The notes under the pieces: generated by a model
Told to the model about the DNA's origin: nothing
The model's database searches: none
What the model saw: only the letters and a program-made list of their open reading frames with translations
Position numbers and translations under genes: made by a program
Shown here: piece after piece, positions 60,901 through 64,000 of the stretch
Layout: each line of letters starts with the position of its first letter
Numbering within the stretch: the first letter of the stretch is position 1
Source of the DNA: Chryseobacterium gregarium DSM 19109
GTDB lineage: Bacteria > Bacteroidota > Bacteroidia > Flavobacteriales > Weeksellaceae
Reading direction: 5' to 3'
DNA: 64,000 nt
Assembly (NCBI RefSeq): GCF_000430845.1
Contig: NZ_KE387264.1
Location: 287,268 to 351,267, forward strand

Positions 60901-62301
60901 CCCGGCAACGGAAAAATCACTACCCAATTAAAACAGGATTGGGGATTGAATGATGTCTGGAATGATCTGGTTTTGCCGCGATTTGAAAGAATGAACCGGT
61001 TAACCGACTCTGAAGACTTTACCGCCTGGAACGAAAGACATCAGAAGTTTTTGCCCACCGTTCCTGTTGAATATTCAAAAGGGTTTTCAAAGAAGAGGAT
61101 AGACCATCGCCATCATGCCATGGATGCTTTGGTCATTGCCTGTGCTACCAGAGATCATGTCAATCTACTTAACAATCAGTCGGCAAAATCGGATACCGGA
61201 CGTTATGATTTGAAAAGGAAGCTGATGCAGTTTGAAAAAGCAGTTTACAACGATCCTCAAACCGGAAAGAGAATAGAAAGGGGAGTTCCGAAAAAATTTT
61301 TAAAGCCTTGGAATGGTTTTACTGTTGATGCCAGGAATAAGCTGGAAACGATTGTTGTAAGCTTTAAACAGAATCTCCGTGTGATCAATAAAGCAACCAA
61401 TTATTATGAAAAGTATGTGGAGAAAGACGGTGTAAAAACCAAGATGGTCGTAAAGCAGACCGGAACGAACTGGGCAATACGTAAGCCCATGCATAAGGAT
61501 ACGGTTTCCGGTAAAGTGGATTTACCCTGGATAAAAGTTCCTAAAGGAAAAATAGTGACCGCAACGAGAAAAAGCCTGGATACTTCATTTGATTTAAAAA
61601 CAATCAATTCGGTTACAGATACAGGGATTCAGAAAATTCTCAGAAATTATCTTGAGTTCAAAGGAAGTCCTGAATCTGCCTTTTCGCCTGAAGGAATCGA
61701 AGACATGAACAAAAACATACAGAAATACAATGATGGTAAGCCCCATCAGCCAATTGGCAAAGTAAGAGTCTTTGAACTGGGTAGCAAATTTCAGGTCGGC
61801 CAGACCGGGAATAAGAAAGATAAGTATGTAGAGGCTGCTAAAGGGACCAACCTGTTTTTCGCAGTTTACGAAAATAAGCATGGGATCAGAAGTTATGAAA
61901 CTGTTCCATTAAATGAAGTTATTGAAAGACAAAAGCAAGGCTTATATTCTTGTCCGGAAACTAACCAAAAGGGTGAGAAATTATTATTTTATTTGTCACC
62001 AAACGATTTAGTCTATATACCTACAGGAGAACAGCAATATAATATAAATACAGTTGATTTTAAAAATTTAGATAAAAAAAACATTTATAATGTATATAAG
62101 ATTGTAAGCTTTACTGGAAATAGGTTGTATGGAATTCCTTTTTCATTGTCAAATGTAATAGTTAATAAAATTGAATATACTCAACTCAATAAAATAGAAT
62201 TTACAAGAGAGAAAGAAATACTTTTAAAATTTAATGTCGACCGTTTAGGTGATATAAAAACTTTTACTACAGATGATGTTAGAAAAATTTTTAATAGCTA
62301 A
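57985..62301 (+). CDS. cas9: Cas9, type II-C, long flavobacterial form
   Basis: 1438 residues; RNA-guided DNA endonuclease. RuvC-I GLDLGTNSIGWAL (Asp8), arginine-rich bridge helix (about 52-85, ERTRYRSVRRLRERF), helical recognition lobe (about 90-690), RuvC-II IHVELAREM (Glu725), HNH YEIEHIIPQSR (His847), RuvC-III HRHHAMDALV (His1044, Asp1047) and a C-terminal PAM-interacting part (about 1130-1438). All catalytic residues are present. No csn2 or cas4 in the window, which fits subtype II-C. Oddity: from about base 61981 (residue 1333) the DNA becomes very AT-rich (12-28% G+C per 60-base line), and this continues into the next gene. The last 29 bases overlap the PIN-domain gene. Confidence 0.97.
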   Translation: MKTILGLDLGTNSIGWALVQQDFKNKQGNILGMGSRIIPMSQDILGDFGKGNSVSQTAERTRYRSVRRLRERFLLRRERLHRVLHVLNFLPEHYDAQIDFEKRFGKFKSETEPKLAWENTDGKFSFLFQASFNEMLEDFKISGKDLKVPYDWTLYYLRKKALSQKIGKEELVWILLNFNQKRGYYQLRGEEEEENPNKRVEFYSLKIVDVLADEPQKGKTDLWYSLVLENGWIYRRSSKLPLFDWQDKTRDFIVTTDLNDDGSIKTDKDGNEKRSFRAPSENDWTLVKKKTEQEIEKSHKTVGTYIYETLLQNPKQKIKGKLVRTVERKFYKEELRKILEKQKEFHPELQDEDTYNDCIRELYRNNEVHQLSLSKKDFVHLLMEDLIFYQRPLRSQKSSVSNCTLEFRKYKVENGLEHIQYLKAIPKSNPYYQEFRIWQWVFNLNIYEKENEDNVTKEFLSTTKDYENLFEFLNNRKEVDQKALLKHFKITEKTHRWNFVEDKKYPCNETKTMISSRLDKVEGITNNFLTREIEQKIWHIIYSVNDKTEFEKALKSFARKNNLDEHSFSEAFRKFPPFRSEYGSFSEKAVKKLLPLMRLGKFWNYAAIDGNSKERIQKIIIGEYDENIKDKVREKTLHLKSEDDFQGLQLWLAQYIVYGRHSEASITGKWNSADDLEGFLKEFKQHSLRNPIVEQVITETLRVVKDIWVKYGNGAKDFFSEIHVELAREMKLPAEERERLTRQISENENTNLRIKALLAEMMDDHSVENVRPYSPMQQEILKIYEDGILKSDIEIEDDILKISKTAQPSSSDLKRYKLWLEQKYKSPYTGQIIPLNKLFTPEYEIEHIIPQSRYFDDSFSNKVICESAVNKLKDNYIGLGFIKQFSGTIVECGFGKTVKVFETGEYEDFVKKHYANNRSKRNKLLMEEIPEKMIERQLNDTRYISKYISGLLSNMVREEDGKDEGVNSKNIIPGNGKITTQLKQDWGLNDVWNDLVLPRFERMNRLTDSEDFTAWNERHQKFLPTVPVEYSKGFSKKRIDHRHHAMDALVIACATRDHVNLLNNQSAKSDTGRYDLKRKLMQFEKAVYNDPQTGKRIERGVPKKFLKPWNGFTVDARNKLETIVVSFKQNLRVINKATNYYEKYVEKDGVKTKMVVKQTGTNWAIRKPMHKDTVSGKVDLPWIKVPKGKIVTATRKSLDTSFDLKTINSVTDTGIQKILRNYLEFKGSPESAFSPEGIEDMNKNIQKYNDGKPHQPIGKVRVFELGSKFQVGQTGNKKDKYVEAAKGTNLFFAVYENKHGIRSYETVPLNEVIERQKQGLYSCPETNQKGEKLLFYLSPNDLVYIPTGEQQYNINTVDFKNLDKKNIYNVYKIVSFTGNRLYGIPFSLSNVIVNKIEYTQLNKIEFTREKEILLKFNVDRLGDIKTFTTDDVRKIFNS

Positions 62302-62719
62302 AAATCTTGATTTTACGGATGCAAAATATTCACTTGATACTAATATTTTAGTTTATGCTTACGAAGAGTCAAATTATGGTATTTCAGAAATTGCTATTAG
62401 TTTGATCACTTCAAAAGCTTCAATTTCTAATTATGTTTATCAGGAATTTTTATTTCAGTTAAAGGATAAAGGTATCGTAAAGAAGAATATTTCAAAAATC
62501 GGAATTGATTTATTAGCTATATTAAATTTAAATAAGATTGATAAAGATACGTATAGATATGCTCATTATCTAATGACTAAACATAATTTTCAACTAGGTG
62601 ATTCAATTATTTTAGCGGATGCGATTTTGAATGATTGTAATATTTTATATTCTCAGGATAATATGGGACATCATGGTTTAGTTGATAAAAAATTAAAAAT
62701 TATTAACCCTTTTAAATAG
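62273..62719 (+). CDS. PIN-domain (VapC-like) ribonuclease inside the cas operon
   Basis: 148 residues. The fold signature of PIN nucleases is complete: SLDTNILVYAY with Asp22 and Asn24, QEF with Glu58, GDSIILADAI with Asp110 and Asp116, and LYSQDNMGHHGLVDKKLKIINPF with Asp129, close to the LLSEDMQHG...INPF ending of VapC-type proteins. PIN domains are Mg-dependent RNases; many are toxins paired with an antitoxin, but no antitoxin gene is present. The ATG at 62273 (or 62276) lies inside cas9 in another frame, so translation is coupled to cas9, and cas1 follows 6 bases after its stop. Very AT-rich (about 23% G+C), unlike cas1. Not a standard component of type II systems. Role open: accessory nuclease, crRNA processing, or a guard toxin. 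Confidence 0.85.
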   Translation: MMLEKFLIAKNLDFTDAKYSLDTNILVYAYEESNYGISEIAISLITSKASISNYVYQEFLFQLKDKGIVKKNISKIGIDLLAILNLNKIDKDTYRYAHYLMTKHNFQLGDSIILADAILNDCNILYSQDNMGHHGLVDKKLKIINPFK

Positions 62720-62725
62720 TTATTC

Positions 62726-63619
62726 ATGATCACCCGTTCTATTTACATCGGCAATCCGGCCTATCTGAAAATCAAAGACGAGCAGATGAAAATCTTGTGT
62801 CCGGAAACCAGAACTGAAAAGGGAAGTGTTCCTGTAGAGGATTTAGGGCTGCTGATGCTCGACCATTTCCAGATTACCGTTTCCCACCAGCTGATCCAGA
62901 AAATGATGGGAAACAATGTGGTGGTCATCAGCTGTGATTCCCATCATTTACCCCACGGTATCATGCTGCCGCTGTATGGGCATACCGAACATTCGGACCG
63001 GGTAAAAGACCAGCTGGAAACCAGTGAGCCGTTAAAAAAGCAGCTTTGGAAGCAGACGATAGAGTGTAAGATTGAAAACCAGAAAAATGTACTGATGAAA
63101 CTCGGGAATTATTATGAACCGATGATGGATTATCAGCAGAACGTTAAATCGGGAGACATCACCAATAGGGAAGGCATTGCGGCCCAGCACTACTGGAAAT
63201 ACCTGATCAGCCTGGATTTCCTCCGGGAACGTTTCGGGGATTCGCCCAACCAGTTCTTTAACTTTGGCTATTCCGTACTCAGGAGCATTGTGGCCAGGGC
63301 CATTGTGGAAACCGGACTGCTGCCTGTCCTGGGGATTTTTCACAAGAACAAATACAATCCGTACTGCCTGGCCGATGACCTGATGGAACCGTACCGGCCG
63401 TTTGTTGACCTGCTCGTGATGCAGTGGCTCACCATGCATCCGGAGACTGAAATGTTAAGCAAAGAATTCAAAGCGCATCTCCTGCAGATCGCCACGAAAG
63501 ATGTGAGCATTGAAGGTAAAACAAGGCCTCTGATGGTGGCGGTAAAGACGACAGCCAGTTCACTGTATAAATGTTACACGGGAGAAAAGCGCCTGATTGC
63601 TTACCCTGAATTAATATGA
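62726..63619 (+). CDS. cas1: Cas1 integrase, type II
   Basis: 297 residues, usual length for subtype II. Metal-binding residues are expected in NREGIAAQHYW (Glu near 149), GYSVLRSIVARAI and the following His/Asp-Glu region (GIFHKNKYNPYCLADDLMEPYRP, split here by context: HK near 213 and DDLMEPYRP near 225-233). With Cas2 it integrates new spacers. Starts 6 bases after the PIN gene and overlaps cas2 by 4 bases. Base composition returns to about 40-50% G+C at its first codons. Confidence 0.95.
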   Translation: MITRSIYIGNPAYLKIKDEQMKILCPETRTEKGSVPVEDLGLLMLDHFQITVSHQLIQKMMGNNVVVISCDSHHLPHGIMLPLYGHTEHSDRVKDQLETSEPLKKQLWKQTIECKIENQKNVLMKLGNYYEPMMDYQQNVKSGDITNREGIAAQHYWKYLISLDFLRERFGDSPNQFFNFGYSVLRSIVARAIVETGLLPVLGIFHKNKYNPYCLADDLMEPYRPFVDLLVMQWLTMHPETEMLSKEFKAHLLQIATKDVSIEGKTRPLMVAVKTTASSLYKCYTGEKRLIAYPELI

Positions 63620-63954
63620 ATGCCGAAAGGTTTAATGCATACCGGATTATGTGGGTATTAGTATTGTATGATCTCCCGACGGAAACCAAAGCCAATATGC
63701 GGGATGCCAACCGTTTCCGCAAGGCACTGATTGATGACGGGTTTACCTTATTCCAGTTTTCGATGTATGTGCGTCATTGCCCGAGCCGTGAAAATGCTGA
63801 GGTTCATATTAAAAGAGTCAAGTTTATGCTGCCCAAAGCAGGGAAGGTAGCCATGATGTGCATTACGGATAAGCAGTTCGGGGATATTGAAATCTTCTTT
63901 GCCAGGAATAAAGAAGAACCGCCACCTACCTTCCAGCAGCTCGAATTATTCTGA
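63616..63954 (+). CDS. cas2: Cas2, spacer-acquisition subunit
   Basis: 112 residues. Ferredoxin-like fold with the opening strand WVLVLYDLPTETKA and FQFSMYVRHCPS. It is the central dimer of the Cas1-Cas2 complex. I chose the ATG that overlaps the cas1 stop (ATGA); an ATG 11 codons later, right before WVLVLYDLP, is also possible. Confidence 0.95.
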   Translation: MNAERFNAYRIMWVLVLYDLPTETKANMRDANRFRKALIDDGFTLFQFSMYVRHCPSRENAEVHIKRVKFMLPKAGKVAMMCITDKQFGDIEIFFARNKEEPPPTFQQLELF

Positions 63955-63979
63955 ATTTTACATCCTGAAAACAAAAATA

Positions 63980-64000
63980 ATCTGCTGAATTTCAGCAGAT
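63980..64000 (+). terminator. Hairpin at the window end, probable cas operon terminator
   Basis: ATCTGCTGAA, T, TTCAGCAGAT: a perfect 10-base stem 25 bases after the cas2 stop. The sequence ends here, so a T-run cannot be checked. The CRISPR array is expected beyond it. Confidence 0.55.

Noticed and set aside
61900..62300. An antitoxin gene (VapB type) before the PIN gene
   Set aside because: No AbrB, RHH or similar small frame is found on either strand; the space is taken by the Cas9 C-terminus.
57985..64000. CRISPR repeat-spacer array
   Set aside because: No regularly spaced direct repeats occur in the window; only the tracrRNA anti-repeat is present. The array must lie outside.

Overview
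The window looks like a chromosomal piece of a Flavobacteriia genome, most likely Chryseobacterium or a close relative in the Weeksellaceae. The grounds are promoters of the Bacteroidota type (TTG or TTTG, about 19-21 bases, then TAnnTTTG), TonB-dependent receptors with a FecR/ECF sigma pair, a type IX secretion sorting domain, two GLPGLI-family proteins, and a long type II-C Cas9. No rRNA, tRNA, insertion sequence or complete CRISPR array was found.

Layout. 1-5.2 kb: a TonB-dependent receptor cut by the left edge and a secreted GH2 beta-galactosidase with a strong terminator, both minus strand. 5.4-18.8 kb: a regulated efflux locus. A minus-strand group (YhcG-type nuclease, sigma-54 response regulator, sensor kinase) diverges from a plus-strand operon (membrane-fusion protein, ABC ATPase, two paralogous FtsX/MacB permeases, GLPGLI protein, TolC channel). 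A sigma-54 promoter and two in-phase 16-base repeats lie in the divergent gap, so the three parts form one coherent circuit. 19-24 kb: a methyltransferase, a decayed kinase tail, a frameshifted kinase and a large multi-PAS kinase. 24.3-25.8 kb: a DUF3667 membrane protein and a small secreted protein.

26.4-36.4 kb: a tight operon of a 1300-residue hybrid kinase, a stand-alone receiver, a HEAT-repeat membrane protein and a glycosyltransferase fused to an LTA-synthase-like sulfatase domain, facing a YaiO-type outer membrane protein. It resembles an envelope-glycan system with its own phosphorelay. 36.6-46.9 kb: an ECF sigma factor divergent from FecR and a TonB-dependent receptor, followed by surface and secreted proteins (beta-helix lipoprotein, T9SS protein, second lipoprotein, S41 protease lipoprotein, small coiled-coil protein). 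47-57.7 kb: mainly housekeeping and singleton genes: serine hydrolase, cold-shock protein with a long leader, EamA and SemiSWEET transporters, an H1-like protein, a second GLPGLI operon, RDD protein, Tex and YceI.

57.8-64 kb: a type II-C CRISPR-Cas locus: divergent tracrRNA, cas9, an unexpected PIN-domain ribonuclease gene overlapping the end of cas9, then cas1 and cas2. The PIN gene and the last ~105 codons of cas9 form one very AT-rich block (about 23% G+C by my count, against 38-50% in the cas1 lines I counted), as if both arrived together. The array should lie just beyond the right edge. This locus is the best candidate for something undescribed; the glycosyltransferase-sulfatase phosphorelay cluster is the second.
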